From an uncultured Cohaesibacter sp. (GTDB taxonomy: Bacteria > Pseudomonadota > Alphaproteobacteria > Rhizobiales > Cohaesibacteraceae), in NCBI RefSeq assembly GCF_963662805.1, contig NZ_OY759877.1, positions 62,001 to 126,000 on the forward strand: a stretch of DNA of 64,000 nt. The letters run 5' to 3'. The notes below the pieces were generated by a model. It saw only the letters and a program-made list of their open reading frames with translations. It did no database searches and had not been told where the DNA came from. This document shows positions 34,340 through 43,403 of this stretch, piece after piece; within the stretch, counting starts at the first letter, position 1; each line of letters starts with the position of its first letter. The position numbers were made by a program, and so were the translations under genes.

Positions 34340-35545
34340 TCAGATGTCGAACTGCACCTGATCGGGGCGCCAGCTATAGATCCAGTCGAACTTCTTGAGC
34401 AACTGGGTGCGTGGCATCAGACGCATGGTCATATTTCTTGCCGTCGCCAGCGGGCCGGAGAAATGATAGATGTCGCCATTCTTGGCCGCTCGGTTGACGA
34501 CCTGCGAGACCCTTGCCTTGCGCGCCCGTTCATAGGCCATGAGGCGGATGTGCATCGAGGCCGAAATCTCGTCGATGGCGCGGGCGAGAATGGCTGCATC
34601 CTCGATTGCCATGCCTGCACCCTGAGCCATGAAGGGAAGCATGCCATGGGCTGCGTCGCCCAGAAGCGCCACCTTTCCCTTGACCCAGTGCTGGTCCGGC
34701 TTGTGGCCGCACAGAGCCCATTTCAGCCATCCCTCGCGCTCGGCCAGCAGTTCGCGGATTTCAAGCGGCCAGCGAGAGAAGCGCTTGTTCAGCCATGCGG
34801 CATCCCCGGGCGCGCTCCAGCCTTCCTCGGTCCAGTTCTCGTCGACAATGGCCACGATGTTGAGCATGTGCCCACCCACCACCGGGTAATGGACCAGATG
34901 TGCCTTGGGCGAGAGCCAGAGGCCGACATTCTGGCTGTCGAAATGCTTTGGCACCATTTGCATCGGCATGGTGATCCGCCAGGCGGTCTTGCCGGAATAG
35001 GTGGCCGGGCTGCTGCCGACATGCTCGGTTCTGACGCGTGACCAGACGCCGTCTGCGGCGATCAGGGCGCTGCCGCGATAGAAACGCTGAGTGCCATTGT
35101 CGCGCTTGCTGCGTACTTCGATATAATCGTCTGTCTGAGCGATTTCGCGCACTTCGCGGTCTTCGAGGATTTCGATCAGATCGAGCTGGCTGGCGCGATG
35201 ATAGAGCGCCTGATGCAGGTCTGCGCGATGCACCACGAAATAGGGCGAGCCGTAGCGACTTTCGAAATCGCGGGTGTCGAGCGAGGAAAGAGGTCGACCG
35301 GAAAAGCCGGAAAAGATATTGATCTGGGGCGGGGTGACTGCGTGCTCGGACAGGTAGGGCCACACCCCCCAGTCTCTGAGGCTCGCGGTGGCATTGGGTG
35401 AGATCTGAACACCGGCGCCGACTTCGGTGGGTACCCTGTTGCGTTCGAGAAGCAGAACCGGGATATTCTTGTGAGCAAGGGCCAGAGCTGCAGACAGGCC
35501 TCCGATGCCAGCGCCAGCAATGATGATCGGCAATTGTTCAGTCAT
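34340..35545 (-). CDS. FAD-dependent aromatic monooxygenase (salicylate/3-hydroxybenzoate hydroxylase-like)
   Basis: The 401-residue class A flavoprotein has the FAD motif IIIAGAGIGGLSAALALAHKNIPVLLLERN (about 6-35), the DG motif ALIAADGVWSRVR (about 155-168) and the second FAD motif VALLGDAAHGMLPFMAQGAGMAIEDAAILARA (about 285-316). It hydroxylates an aromatic ring with NAD(P)H and oxygen. Similar proteins are annotated as salicylate or 3-hydroxybenzoate 6-hydroxylases; the true substrate is unknown and no ring-cleavage genes are nearby. Confidence 0.9.
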   Translation of the reverse strand: MTEQLPIIIAGAGIGGLSAALALAHKNIPVLLLERNRVPTEVGAGVQISPNATASLRDWGVWPYLSEHAVTPPQINIFSGFSGRPLSSLDTRDFESRYGSPYFVVHRADLHQALYHRASQLDLIEILEDREVREIAQTDDYIEVRSKRDNGTQRFYRGSALIAADGVWSRVRTEHVGSSPATYSGKTAWRITMPMQMVPKHFDSQNVGLWLSPKAHLVHYPVVGGHMLNIVAIVDENWTEEGWSAPGDAAWLNKRFSRWPLEIRELLAEREGWLKWALCGHKPDQHWVKGKVALLGDAAHGMLPFMAQGAGMAIEDAAILARAIDEISASMHIRLMAYERARKARVSQVVNRAAKNGDIYHFSGPLATARNMTMRLMPRTQLLKKFDWIYSWRPDQVQFDI

Positions 35546-35715
35546 GTCCTGTCCCTATGCATTCCCTGTCTGCCGCTCGTGTCGGCGGGTTGGCGACTGC
35601 CAGCCTGCGGAGGGCAGATTAGTCTGGCCTGTTTGCGGCTGAATTGATCCTTAGCAAACCCGACGCTTTCATCCCGTTGGCGCAAATTTCTTCCCCAGAA
35701 GAATGGCGCTTGAGG

Positions 35716-35949
35716 CTATTCGTGATAGCAGCCGCTTGGAATGGACTTGGTGGGCCCGAGTTTTTGATTGTATTTATAATGGGTTGAGCAGTAGGGGCAG
35801 AGGATCTCGTCGTCATGTCCCATGTCCAGATACACGTGGGGATGATCCTGCGGCGGTGTCGCTCCCATGCATTGGAACTCACGGACACCGATCTCGATTT
35901 CAGAAACACCCTCGTCATTCTTGAAGTGGGGGATCTTGTGGTCTGCCAT
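35716..35949 (-). CDS. NDUFS6-like zinc-finger (zf-CHCC) protein
   Basis: The 77-residue protein has predicted zinc ligands Cys27, His36, Cys51 and Cys54 (EFQCMGA, DHPHVYLDM and ILCPYCSTHYKY), the pattern of the mitochondrial complex I subunit NDUFS6 and its alphaproteobacterial homologues. It may be an accessory subunit of NADH dehydrogenase, although nuo genes are not here. I chose MADHKIPHFKNDEGV (35949) because the longer frame to 36111 is not conserved-looking. Confidence 0.9.
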   Translation of the reverse strand: MADHKIPHFKNDEGVSEIEIGVREFQCMGATPPQDHPHVYLDMGHDDEILCPYCSTHYKYNQKLGPTKSIPSGCYHE

Positions 35950-36159
35950 GGCTGGATCTCTCTTGATGCTGGGCTGTTGCCTGCCGGACCATAACCGGAC
36001 TGGCCGGTAAATCATAGTCTGTACAGGATATTGCTTAGGAACAATCCCGGTTTTCACCGCCCGATGCAATTGGCCGTCCGTATGCGATCCCTTGTTGCTC
36101 TTTCGTGCCAACCTGTTATGACACTAGGAAAATGACCTTACAAACCAAGCTGAAATTCC

Positions 36160-36909
36160 ATGCCTTCTTTTCAATCCGATAATGTCACGCTTTCCTATCT
36201 CGACGAAGGTGCTGGCGAGCCCATTCTGCTGATCCACGGTTTTGCCTCCAACAAGACGGTCAACTGGGTGAACCCCGGCTGGGTGCAGACGCTGACCGGA
36301 GCGGGCTATCGGGTGATTGCCATCGACAATCGCGGTCATGGCGAGAGCGAAAAACTCTATGATCCGGCGATGTATTCCGCCCTGACCATGTCAGAGGACG
36401 CAAAGAACCTGCTTGATCATCTGGGTCTGGAGAGCGCCTTCGTGATGGGTTACTCGATGGGCGCGCGCATTTCGGCCTTCCTGTCGCTCAATCATCCCGA
36501 GCGGGTCCGGCGCGTGGTGTTTGGCGGCCTTGGCACGGGCATGATCCATGGTACAGGCGATCCCGAGCCGATCATCAAGGCACTGCGGGCCGATACGGTC
36601 GAGGAAATCCGTCACGTGGTGGGCAAGTCCTTCCGGCAGTTTGCCGAGCAGACCGGTAGCGACCGGCTGGCTCTGGCCGCCTGCATGGCCGCCTCACGCC
36701 AGAAGATCTCCGAAGAAGAGCTCTGCGGCCTCAAGGTTCCGGCGCTGGTGGCGGTGGGAACCCGCGATGCAATTGCGGGCTCCGCGCAGGGGCTTGCCGA
36801 TATCCTGCCCGAAGCTCGGGTTTGTGACATTCCGGGACGCGATCATATGGTCGCGGTGGGCGACAAGGTCTTCAAGAAAGCCGTTCTGGAATTCCTTGCC
36901 GAATATTGA
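36160..36909 (+). CDS. Alpha/beta-fold hydrolase
   Basis: The 249-residue protein starts MPSFQSDNVTLSYLDEGAGEPILLIHGFASN. The oxyanion motif HGF, nucleophile Ser in GYSMGAR (about residue 99), an acidic residue near AVGTRDAIAG and a terminal His in GRDHMVAVGD complete a catalytic triad. It is cytosolic. The best guess is an esterase or lactonase of the 3-oxoadipate enol-lactonase-like group, but substrate is not determined. It ends 16 bp before the convergent enoyl-CoA hydratase gene. Confidence 0.9.
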   Translation: MPSFQSDNVTLSYLDEGAGEPILLIHGFASNKTVNWVNPGWVQTLTGAGYRVIAIDNRGHGESEKLYDPAMYSALTMSEDAKNLLDHLGLESAFVMGYSMGARISAFLSLNHPERVRRVVFGGLGTGMIHGTGDPEPIIKALRADTVEEIRHVVGKSFRQFAEQTGSDRLALAACMAASRQKISEEELCGLKVPALVAVGTRDAIAGSAQGLADILPEARVCDIPGRDHMVAVGDKVFKKAVLEFLAEY

Positions 36910-36925
36910 TGGTAGCAGGTCCTGA

Positions 36926-37726
36926 TTATTTGCCCGTGAAGACGGGTTTGCGCTTCTCGGCAAAAGCCTTGCGTCCCTCTGCATAGTCCTCGCTATCATA
37001 GCAGGCGATGCCCATGGTTCTGAGCTCATCCGGGGACAGGCAATCGATCTGATCGATGGCATTGTTGATGGCTGCCTTGTGATATTGGGCGCTCAAGGGG
37101 GCGAGGGTTGCAACCGTAAGGCAATAGCTCTCGGCTTTATCGTCGAACTCCTCATCCTCGAAAATCTCGTTGAGCATGCCAAGATGCTCGGCTTTTTCAG
37201 CATCATAGACATTGGCGGTGAGGTAGAGGGCCTTGGCATTGGCCGGGCCGACGAGGGTCACGATGTCTGCGATGGCGCCTGCCGGATAGCCGACCCCGAG
37301 TTTGCCTGCCGGAATGCCGAATTTGCCGCTTCTGTTTGACAGGCGCAGGTCGCAGGCTGCGGCAAGTCCAAGGCCGCCGCCCATGCAAAAACCCTTGATC
37401 AGGGCGATGGTTGGCTTCTTGGCGTTGCGGATCTGTCGGTAGCAGTCGGCGTTGATGTCGTCATAGCGCGAGGCCGAGGCGGTATCCTTGCGCACGGTGT
37501 CGAATTCGGAGATGTCGGCGCCCGAGATGAAAGCCTTCTCGCCCGCGCCGATGAAGGTGATGACATAGATGGCGGGATCTTCGTCCAGTTCCTTGACGGC
37601 TGGCGGGATTGCCTGCCACATGTCGAGGGCCATGGCATTACGGCGAGCTTCGTTGTTGATGATGATGCGGCCAATGGGGCCATCGCGTTCAATGAGGATT
37701 TTTTCGGCTGGTTGGGTGTTTGTCAT
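36926..37726 (-). CDS. Enoyl-CoA hydratase/isomerase family protein
   Basis: The 266-residue crotonase-fold protein has FIGAGEKAFISGADISEFDTVR (first oxyanion strand) and ALIKGFCMGGGLGLAAACDLRLSN (second oxyanion loop), then GKLGVGYPAGAIADIVTLVGPANAKALYL. The usual catalytic glutamates are not clearly both present, so hydratase, isomerase or another acyl-CoA reaction is possible. I chose MTNTQPAEKILIERDG (37726) as start, since the upstream frame lacks family sequence. Confidence 0.9.
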   Translation of the reverse strand: MTNTQPAEKILIERDGPIGRIIINNEARRNAMALDMWQAIPPAVKELDEDPAIYVITFIGAGEKAFISGADISEFDTVRKDTASASRYDDINADCYRQIRNAKKPTIALIKGFCMGGGLGLAAACDLRLSNRSGKFGIPAGKLGVGYPAGAIADIVTLVGPANAKALYLTANVYDAEKAEHLGMLNEIFEDEEFDDKAESYCLTVATLAPLSAQYHKAAINNAIDQIDCLSPDELRTMGIACYDSEDYAEGRKAFAEKRKPVFTGK

Positions 37727-37902
37727 GACTGTGCTATCGTACTGTTTGGTGACGGAAAATGAATGACGTTCAGGGCAAATATCAAAGCGTGAGCCAGAAT
37801 TGATGGCGCTGCTCTTGCGGGTAGCATCTGTGCAGACTATGTCTATCGTCAATGCCCCGAGGTTGATATCGGGCAATAGGCGAAGGAAGAGGCAAGGGTA
37901 AG

Positions 37903-38730
37903 ATGGCAGAAAGCAGTTTGAAAAGCGCGAGCGGAGAGAAGCTCGATCTGGTCGATCCGATCTGGCATCAGGTTCGCCGGGAAGCCGAAGAAGTGATCCG
38001 CGCCGAGCCGGTGCTCAGCAGTTTCATCTATTCTACCGTCCTCAGCCACAAGCGGTTGGAAAATGCGGTCATCCACCGGCTGGTGGATCGCCTGCACAAC
38101 CCGGCTATGGATTCGGAGGCCATTCGTCAGGCCTACCGCGAGGCCTATGCATCCGATCCCTATCTGTCCGAAGCGATGCGCGCCGATATTGTTGCCGTCG
38201 CCGACCGTGACCCGGCCTGCGATCGCTATCTCGATCCGCTGCTCTATTTCAAGGGGTTTCAGGCCATTCAGACCCATCGTTTGGCCAACTGGCTCTGGAA
38301 GAACGGGCGCAGGGACTTTGCTGCCTATCTGCAAAGTGTCAGCTCCGCCGTCTTTCAGGTTGATATCCATCCGTGCGTGCCGTTCGGCAAGGGCATCTTC
38401 TTCGACCATGCCACGGGGATTGTTGTCGGCGAGACAGCCGTGATCGAGGATGATGTCTCCATTCTTCAGGGTGTTACCCTCGGAGGGACCGGCAAGGAAG
38501 TTGGTGATCGCCATCCCAAGATTCGCCATGGCGTGTTGATCGGGGCGGGGGCCAATGTGCTCGGCAATATCGAGATTGGCAATTGCTCGCGGGTTGCCGC
38601 CGGGTCTGTCGTGCTCAAGGAAGTGCCTCCCAATTCCACGGTCGCCGGTGTCCCTGCGAAAATCGTTGGCAAGGCCGGTTGCGCCGAGCCAGCGCGCAGC
38701 ATGGATCAGATTTTGCAGGAAACCGAATAG
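37903..38730 (+). CDS. cysE: Serine O-acetyltransferase
   Basis: CysE acetylates serine with acetyl-CoA, the first step of cysteine synthesis. The 275-residue protein has the N-terminal SATase helical domain (about 15-120; LVDPIWHQVRREAEEVIRAEPVLSSFIYSTVLSH) and a left-handed beta helix with DIHPCVPFGKGIFFDHATGIVVGETAVIEDDVSILQGVTLGGT and RHPKIRHGVLIGAGANVLGNIEIGNCSRVAAGSVVL. The catalytic His and Asp are in the FDHATG region. It is followed by a DUF3126 gene. Confidence 0.97.
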   Translation: MAESSLKSASGEKLDLVDPIWHQVRREAEEVIRAEPVLSSFIYSTVLSHKRLENAVIHRLVDRLHNPAMDSEAIRQAYREAYASDPYLSEAMRADIVAVADRDPACDRYLDPLLYFKGFQAIQTHRLANWLWKNGRRDFAAYLQSVSSAVFQVDIHPCVPFGKGIFFDHATGIVVGETAVIEDDVSILQGVTLGGTGKEVGDRHPKIRHGVLIGAGANVLGNIEIGNCSRVAAGSVVLKEVPPNSTVAGVPAKIVGKAGCAEPARSMDQILQETE

Positions 38731-38945
38731 CATCTTGCGCGTTTCTCTTTACGACTCGCCCAAATTGGTTCCAGAATGGGTGCCGTGCGTAAGGAGGTGT
38801 GGAAAGCCGCTTTACTCTGACCGCCGGGTGTGCGACTTCACCAGCAAGCAAGGTCTGTCACTTGCTCGCAAGGAACTGCAGGCCGATGGGACCGGGGTTC
38901 GATCCACCCCGACCCGAAGACACAAGACATTTGCAGGAGGCAATT

Positions 38946-39161
38946 TTGGATAAAACCGAGCTGGCAAAACTTCAGAACTTCATGCGTCGGACCTTGCAGT
39001 CCCCGAAACTCGAAGTGCGTACCCGCCCCCGCAAAGATGATTCTGCCGAAGTCTATGTTGAAGACGAATTCGTCGGCGTTCTGTTCAAGGACGAAGAAGA
39101 CGGTGACCTGTCCTACAATTTCTCGATGGCCATTCTGGAATTTGACCTCGAAGAGGAATGA
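38946..39161 (+). CDS. DUF3126-family protein (TTG start)
   Basis: The 71-residue protein reads (M)DKTELAKLQNFMRRTLQ, then LEVRTRPRKDDSAEVYVEDEFVGVLFKDEEDGDLSYNFSMAILEFDLEEE. It is conserved in Alphaproteobacteria as DUF3126, with no known function. The start is TTG at 38946, supported by a perfect AGGAGG at 38934-38939; no ATG lies nearby. The longer reading frame upstream is not plausible protein. It follows cysE in the same direction at a distance of 215 bp. Confidence 0.88.
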   Translation: MDKTELAKLQNFMRRTLQSPKLEVRTRPRKDDSAEVYVEDEFVGVLFKDEEDGDLSYNFSMAILEFDLEEE

Positions 39162-39194
39162 GCTTTCAACAAAGACTTGTGCTTGATAGCGCTC

Positions 39195-39239
39195 AGAAAG
39201 CCGCGCGGGTTCTTCTAGACCCGGCGGCTTTCTTATTTT
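39195..39239 (+). terminator. Bidirectional terminator between convergent genes
   Basis: AGAAAGCCGC-GCGGGT pairs with ACCCG-GCGGCTTTCT around an 8-base loop, followed by TATTTTG on the plus strand. It can serve both the DUF3126 gene and the leftward gene ending at 39264. Confidence 0.8.
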
Positions 39240-39263
39240 GGTGACGGGCCACGATACGAGCCT

Positions 39264-39968
39264 TCAGGGGAAGTGAACAAAGCCGGTGATGCGTTCCTTG
39301 ACCAATTCGTCCATCTTCTGCCACTCCTTGAGCAGGGGGAGGCGAAAGCGGTAGCTGAGCTGGACCTTGCCCGTCAGCATGATGTCTCGCATGCAGAAGG
39401 CTGGCGTGCTCTTGACCGGTTTGACACAGCGCGCAACGAAGGGCTCGCTTTCGTCCGGCTTGAAATAGATGGTCTCGCCGGAGAAGCCGGAGTCCTTGCT
39501 CATGGCAAAGCCGATGAGATTCGCCGGACCGCTGATCGGGTCGCCGTCAAAATACTGGCTGTAGACCGTATAGAGGCGTTCGGAGCTCGACAGGATTTCC
39601 TCGGGCTCGCTGAGGGACGCAAAAATCAGTCGTGAGGATGAAGATGCATTGCTGAAATGGACCTGCTCCTCGAGGGAGAAGCCGTCGAGTTCGGGCCACA
39701 GCAGAACGAGGTCGAGCTGGTCAACCATGGAATCTTCGCGCTGCTCGGGGCGTCGGATCATGTTCTCCGGCACTGTGAATCGGATATCTCCGATCAGAAT
39801 GATCTTCGGCTCGGTCTTCACGCTATAGGGGCTGTTGAGCAATTCCGGGCCGGAATATTCAAACACCCGACTGATGACAAACAGGGTCGTGATGGCAACA
39901 AGACCTGCGATGAGGAGGAAGAAGATCCATCTCTGCGGGGAACCCTGCTCTTCGATCGGTTGCTGCAT
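39264..39968 (-). CDS. Hypothetical membrane-anchored protein
   Basis: The 234-residue protein from MQQPIEEQGSPQRW has one N-terminal membrane helix (about 15-36; IFFLLIAGLVAITTLFVIS) and an otherwise soluble, probably periplasmic domain with strand-rich segments (KIILIGDIRFTVPENMIRRPEQREDSMVDQLDLVLLWPELDGF). Two cysteines near the C-terminus (ARCVKPVKSTPAFCMRDI) could form a disulfide. I do not recognise the family. It is convergent with the DUF3126 gene and stands alone. Confidence 0.75.
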   Translation of the reverse strand: MQQPIEEQGSPQRWIFFLLIAGLVAITTLFVISRVFEYSGPELLNSPYSVKTEPKIILIGDIRFTVPENMIRRPEQREDSMVDQLDLVLLWPELDGFSLEEQVHFSNASSSSRLIFASLSEPEEILSSSERLYTVYSQYFDGDPISGPANLIGFAMSKDSGFSGETIYFKPDESEPFVARCVKPVKSTPAFCMRDIMLTGKVQLSYRFRLPLLKEWQKMDELVKERITGFVHFP

Positions 39969-40186
39969 GTCTCGCCTTTTTGTCTCACTCAGCCTTGTCA
40001 GGATGGATAGCGGGCATGCCAAGCTTAGGCAATCCTTCCCTTGGCTTCAATGAACAGTTTGGAGTGCAGTTGGCGCAACTGACATCCTGCGGCGGCGGCA
40101 CGCGGATTGCACTTTCCTTTCCAAAGGGTTCGCCCTGTTTCAGCTTGGTACGAAACGGCGGCGTCAGATAGGAAAGGTGTCCGAGT

Positions 40187-40516
40187 ATGGGACTGGAAGT
40201 GTTTGCGTTTGCCTATGTCACATGCGTTGGATTCGTCTGTGCGGGGATTCTTTCGAGCTGTTACCAGCTGGTTGCCCAGCGTCCGGTAGGCTTTCGCGTG
40301 AATGTTGAAACCTGGGCTGGCACCGTTGTCTCTATCGGCATGTGTACCTTTGCCGGACCGTTCATCATCATGCGCAATGCGCTGCGCGGGCGGCGGATCG
40401 AGAATCGGCCAATTGGCTGGTTGTTCGGTTCTTCTGCCATTGCCGGGCTCTGGAGCGCCTGCTCGGGCGTGCTGCTGCTCAATGTCGCCATGGGCGCCGC
40501 GACTGCCATGGGCTGA
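40187..40516 (+). CDS. Conserved small integral membrane protein
   Basis: The 109-residue protein has three to four hydrophobic helices: MGLEVFAFAYVTCVGFVCAGILSSCYQLV, TWAGTVVSIGMCTFAGPFIIM, and WLFGSSAIAGLWSACSGVLLLNVAM. A conserved-looking basic loop RNALRGRRIENRPIG lies between helices two and three. It is probably a family restricted to Hyphomicrobiales (similar to DUF6949 as I recall it, not certain). It lies 97 bp upstream of the gamma carbonic anhydrase gene in the same direction. Function unknown. Confidence 0.75.
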   Translation: MGLEVFAFAYVTCVGFVCAGILSSCYQLVAQRPVGFRVNVETWAGTVVSIGMCTFAGPFIIMRNALRGRRIENRPIGWLFGSSAIAGLWSACSGVLLLNVAMGAATAMG

Positions 40517-40613
40517 ATGGCTGGTTGCCTTTTGCCGCGCCGGGTGGAAGCATGGCACGAGAATCGCGGGTGGTGTGATCATCGCTCGGAGACGAAAATG
40601 AGAGGATATCGGC

Positions 40614-41141
40614 GTGGCGCTTTATCAATTGGGAGATGTTCGGCCTGAGCTGCCTGAAGAGGGGAACTACTGGATTGCTCCGACGGCGAGTGTGATCGGC
40701 AAGATCATATTGAAGTCAGAGGCAAGCATCTGGTTTGGGGCTGTTCTCAGGGGCGACAACGAGGCCATCACCATCGGCGAGCGCAGCAACATTCAGGAAG
40801 GCTCGACGCTCCACACGGATATGGGCTATCCGCTTGATATCGGGGCGGACTGCACCATCGGGCACAATGTGATCCTGCATGGCTGCACCATCGGCGACAA
40901 TTCGCTGATCGGCATGGGGGCAGTTGTCCTGAACGGTGCGAAGATAGGGCGCAATTGTCTGATCGGAGCCAAGGCGCTCATTCCCGAGGGCAAAGAGATC
41001 CCGGACAATTCCCTTGTCATGGGGATGCCCGGCAAGGTGGTTCGGACCCTTGATGATGAGGACGCGCGCCGACTGACCAGATCGGCCGCCAACTATGTGG
41101 CCAACTGGAAGCGCTTTTCTGCCGATTTGAAAGAGATTTGA
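40614..41141 (+). CDS. Gamma-type carbonic anhydrase family protein
   Basis: The 175-residue left-handed beta-helix protein shows hexapeptide repeats and the three metal-binding histidines in GSTLHTDMG and TIGHNVILHGCTIG. It resembles the YrdA/PaaY/CaiE group. Carbonic anhydrase activity is known for some members only, so the role stays general. The start is GTG at 40614, with AGAGGA upstream, and the product begins (M)ALYQLGDVRPELPEEG. A stem-loop at 41177-41204 follows it. Confidence 0.93.
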   Translation: MALYQLGDVRPELPEEGNYWIAPTASVIGKIILKSEASIWFGAVLRGDNEAITIGERSNIQEGSTLHTDMGYPLDIGADCTIGHNVILHGCTIGDNSLIGMGAVVLNGAKIGRNCLIGAKALIPEGKEIPDNSLVMGMPGKVVRTLDDEDARRLTRSAANYVANWKRFSADLKEI

Positions 41142-41176
41142 ATGGCTTGATCGTCCCGGGGCGGGGCGAAAGAGTA

Positions 41177-41204
41177 AGGGCCAGCTGCGGGGACAGCTGG
41201 CCCT
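41177..41204 (+). terminator. Hairpin after the gamma carbonic anhydrase gene
   Basis: A perfect 11-bp stem (AGGGCCAGCTG / CAGCTGGCCCT) with a 6-base loop lies 36 bases after the stop. No T-run follows on the plus strand, so it may act with Rho or protect the 3' end. Confidence 0.55.
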
Positions 41205-41375
41205 CAAAACCTGACCGTCGCGGACGGGAAGTGGGGATTTCTCGATCAGGTTTTGTCTTCGTCTTCATGTCAAGAGCTGTCACTCTGGCAAGAGTAGACC
41301 CCACAAGACCTCATTTTCGCCATCGGCGTAATCTGTTCGTGAGTGCGGCTTATGACAGTCGCTCTCGTGTGTTGT

Positions 41376-41957
41376 TTATCGTGCGTCGACAATGGCCGTC
41401 CAAGCGGATGGATGCAGGGCTGCCTGTCGTTTGACATAGTGGTAAGGTGTCTGGTCCCAGGGCAGGATGCGTGGATCCTGATTGTCCAGAATGAGATCAC
41501 CCCGGTCAGTGCGTACTGTCAGGACAGCATGACCATTTCCGTTTGCTTCTTTCACGACCGTAATCAACAGAGCCGTTTCCGGCCAGCCAGCGTTACTGAG
41601 CAAGCGGCGCTTCAGAAGAGCATAGTCTTCACAGTCCCCGGCGGCACCCGGATAGGTCCAGAGTTCCTCGGTGCTATAGAGTTCCTGATCCGTCACAGGT
41701 TTGATGGACTGATTGACATGACTGTTGATGCTGATGAGCTGCGCCCAGTTTTCGGGCGTCAGTCGGATGGCCTGATCCACGCTGAAGGACTTGTTGCATT
41801 CGCCGGGATTATTCCGGCAGAAATTCACATGTCCAATAGGTGCAGATGTATTGCCCTTAAGGGTCATGAATGGTGAGAAGGATGCTGCTTGCGATGGGCC
41901 CGCGAAGGCCATTGCTGTGAAGCAGAAAAATGCGAATCCCCAAATGCGCTTTTTCAT
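41376..41957 (-). CDS. Bacterial transglutaminase-like cysteine proteinase (BTLCP/DUF920 type)
   Basis: The 193-residue exported protein has a signal peptide (MKKRIWGFAFFCFTAMAFAGPSQA), and a predicted catalytic triad Cys109 (AGDCEDYALLKRRLL), His143 (NGHAVLTVRT) and Asp158 (LILDNQ). Two more cysteines (FCRNNPGEC) probably form a disulfide. Relatives such as LapG cleave surface adhesins in c-di-GMP-controlled biofilm release, but most alphaproteobacterial members have no known target. No LapD-like partner is adjacent. A PilZ gene lies about 570 bp upstream on the same strand. Confidence 0.9.
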   Translation of the reverse strand: MKKRIWGFAFFCFTAMAFAGPSQAASFSPFMTLKGNTSAPIGHVNFCRNNPGECNKSFSVDQAIRLTPENWAQLISINSHVNQSIKPVTDQELYSTEELWTYPGAAGDCEDYALLKRRLLSNAGWPETALLITVVKEANGNGHAVLTVRTDRGDLILDNQDPRILPWDQTPYHYVKRQAALHPSAWTAIVDAR

Positions 41958-42530
41958 GTAAAACTCCCGTCGTTTCGAGAGTATTTATAGCGCTATCGAT
42001 TTTATATACTTCCAATTTTGCAGTCTTGATTTGAGTTGAATATGAGTATTATTTTTTCTAAGTTTTATTTGAATTCAATTTTACTTTGAATGTACTTTTA
42101 ATAAAATTCAATTTTACTTTAAATAAAATTCTTCGAGAGTTTTCAGAAAAACAGCGTCAAAGTTTGATAAAATTGTCCTCAACCTGAAAAATCAAGTTGA
42201 AACAATGGTTTGTTTTCTGGTTGGGAGATCTGTTCGCCTGTTGCGATGTGCGGAGGCGCGGTCGCTCGGCGATATCTTTGGTCGCGTGGTAGCGGCTTGC
42301 TGCACGGTTTCAGGCCAAATGGGAGGGAGACCTTGGCGGGGTGCCTTGCGCCTGTCGGCGCTTCAAATGCCTTGTTTGAGGCCAAAAAATTTTTTGAAAA
42401 AAATGTACTGAAGAGCGTTTTTGTCGGATGGTGACGCGAAAATGCCTGCGCCCAGCCGTCTGGAGTGGCCGGGTGTTCAAGATTTTCGAGTAAAAAAGGG
42501 GGCGGTCAGGATCGATCGGCGCCAGCGTTG
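41958..42530. other. AT-rich gene-free region with short direct repeats
   Basis: About 570 bases between the transglutaminase-like and PilZ genes. The part 42000-42135 is very AT-rich, unlike its surroundings. Within it the 15-base word ATTCAATTTTACTTT occurs at 42073-42087 and again at 42106-42120, and AATAAAATTC at 42100-42109 and 42122-42131. The rest (42180-42530) has no convincing coding frame. It probably contains the promoter of the leftward transglutaminase-like gene. Confidence 0.5.
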
Positions 42531-43139
42531 CTAGCGCAGATTTTCGTCGATCTTGTCTCTTTGCTGAATGGCGGCGAACTCGATGGCGAGGCCATCGTCA
42601 AGATGGCGGACAACACGGGCGCGGATCTTGCCCACGTGGATGGCCTGACCGACGCGCGGACGCACCTTGGTCTTGACGGCCGCGCCGGAGAGAGACAGAT
42701 CGAGCACGCGGCAGATATGTTCAGAACCATCCTCGAGGATCAGCTTGGTGATCGGGTTCTTGGGCTGGCGACGTTCGTGGCGACGGTCTTCGGGCAAATC
42801 GAGAATATGGCGGTTGGCTAGCCAGGTCAGCTGTGAGGCCAGCTTGTCGCGCTTGCGCATGGTCGCGTCGACCGTGATGGCAAAACCGCCTTCGATCTTG
42901 CGGACGATTTTTCCTTCGATGCGACCGATATGGTCGATGTAGGCGATCACTCTTTCTCCGATCTCACCCCGGATAGGGGTGATCATGGCAACGCCTCCCG
43001 GGGACATGTTGATCACCTGACACGGATATTCCTGCTTGTTCTCAAGCATGAACCGTCCGAGCAGGTTCACTTTCACCCGTTGGTGGCGCCGACGCTCGGT
43101 GATCCGAGGTAAAACGGATTTTTGGAGTATTGCCGACAT
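42531..43139 (-). CDS. Tandem PilZ-domain protein
   Basis: The 202-residue protein appears to hold two PilZ domains. The first (about 12-90) has RRHQRVKVN and NMSPGGVAM; the second (about 115-195) has DRRHERRQPKNP and DLSLSGAAV. These match the RxxxR and (D/N)xSxxG c-di-GMP-binding motifs. It is a soluble protein and likely a c-di-GMP effector, though binding needs test. It neighbours PAS and transglutaminase-like genes on the same strand. Confidence 0.88.
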   Translation of the reverse strand: MSAILQKSVLPRITERRRHQRVKVNLLGRFMLENKQEYPCQVINMSPGGVAMITPIRGEIGERVIAYIDHIGRIEGKIVRKIEGGFAITVDATMRKRDKLASQLTWLANRHILDLPEDRRHERRQPKNPITKLILEDGSEHICRVLDLSLSGAAVKTKVRPRVGQAIHVGKIRARVVRHLDDGLAIEFAAIQQRDKIDENLR

Positions 43140-43403
43140 AAAGGACCGCTTTTCGCCATAAAAGGGACACGTTTGACGTAATCGGCTCTATCCTAGGCCG
43201 GTCATGGTTAACAAAGCCTTTTTCAACAGCGGTGTTTAATGCGGTTTTGGTCTTTTGATGCCGGGATTGAAAGCCTGAGGAAAACGGGGCCGATTTTTCA
43301 ACGAAAATGCCCTGATCGACGGGTGCTCAAGGGCGGTCGATCAGGGCAATAATCAGGCAAGATTTATGCTCGAGATGGTGGGAAGCACCAAGTAGGATTG
43401 GTG

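Noticed and set aside
41376..43139. A Lap-type (LapD/LapG) c-di-GMP adhesin release system
   Set aside because: A BTLCP protease and a PilZ protein are near each other, but no LapD-like receptor or large adhesin is present and the genes are separated by a 570-bp gap.
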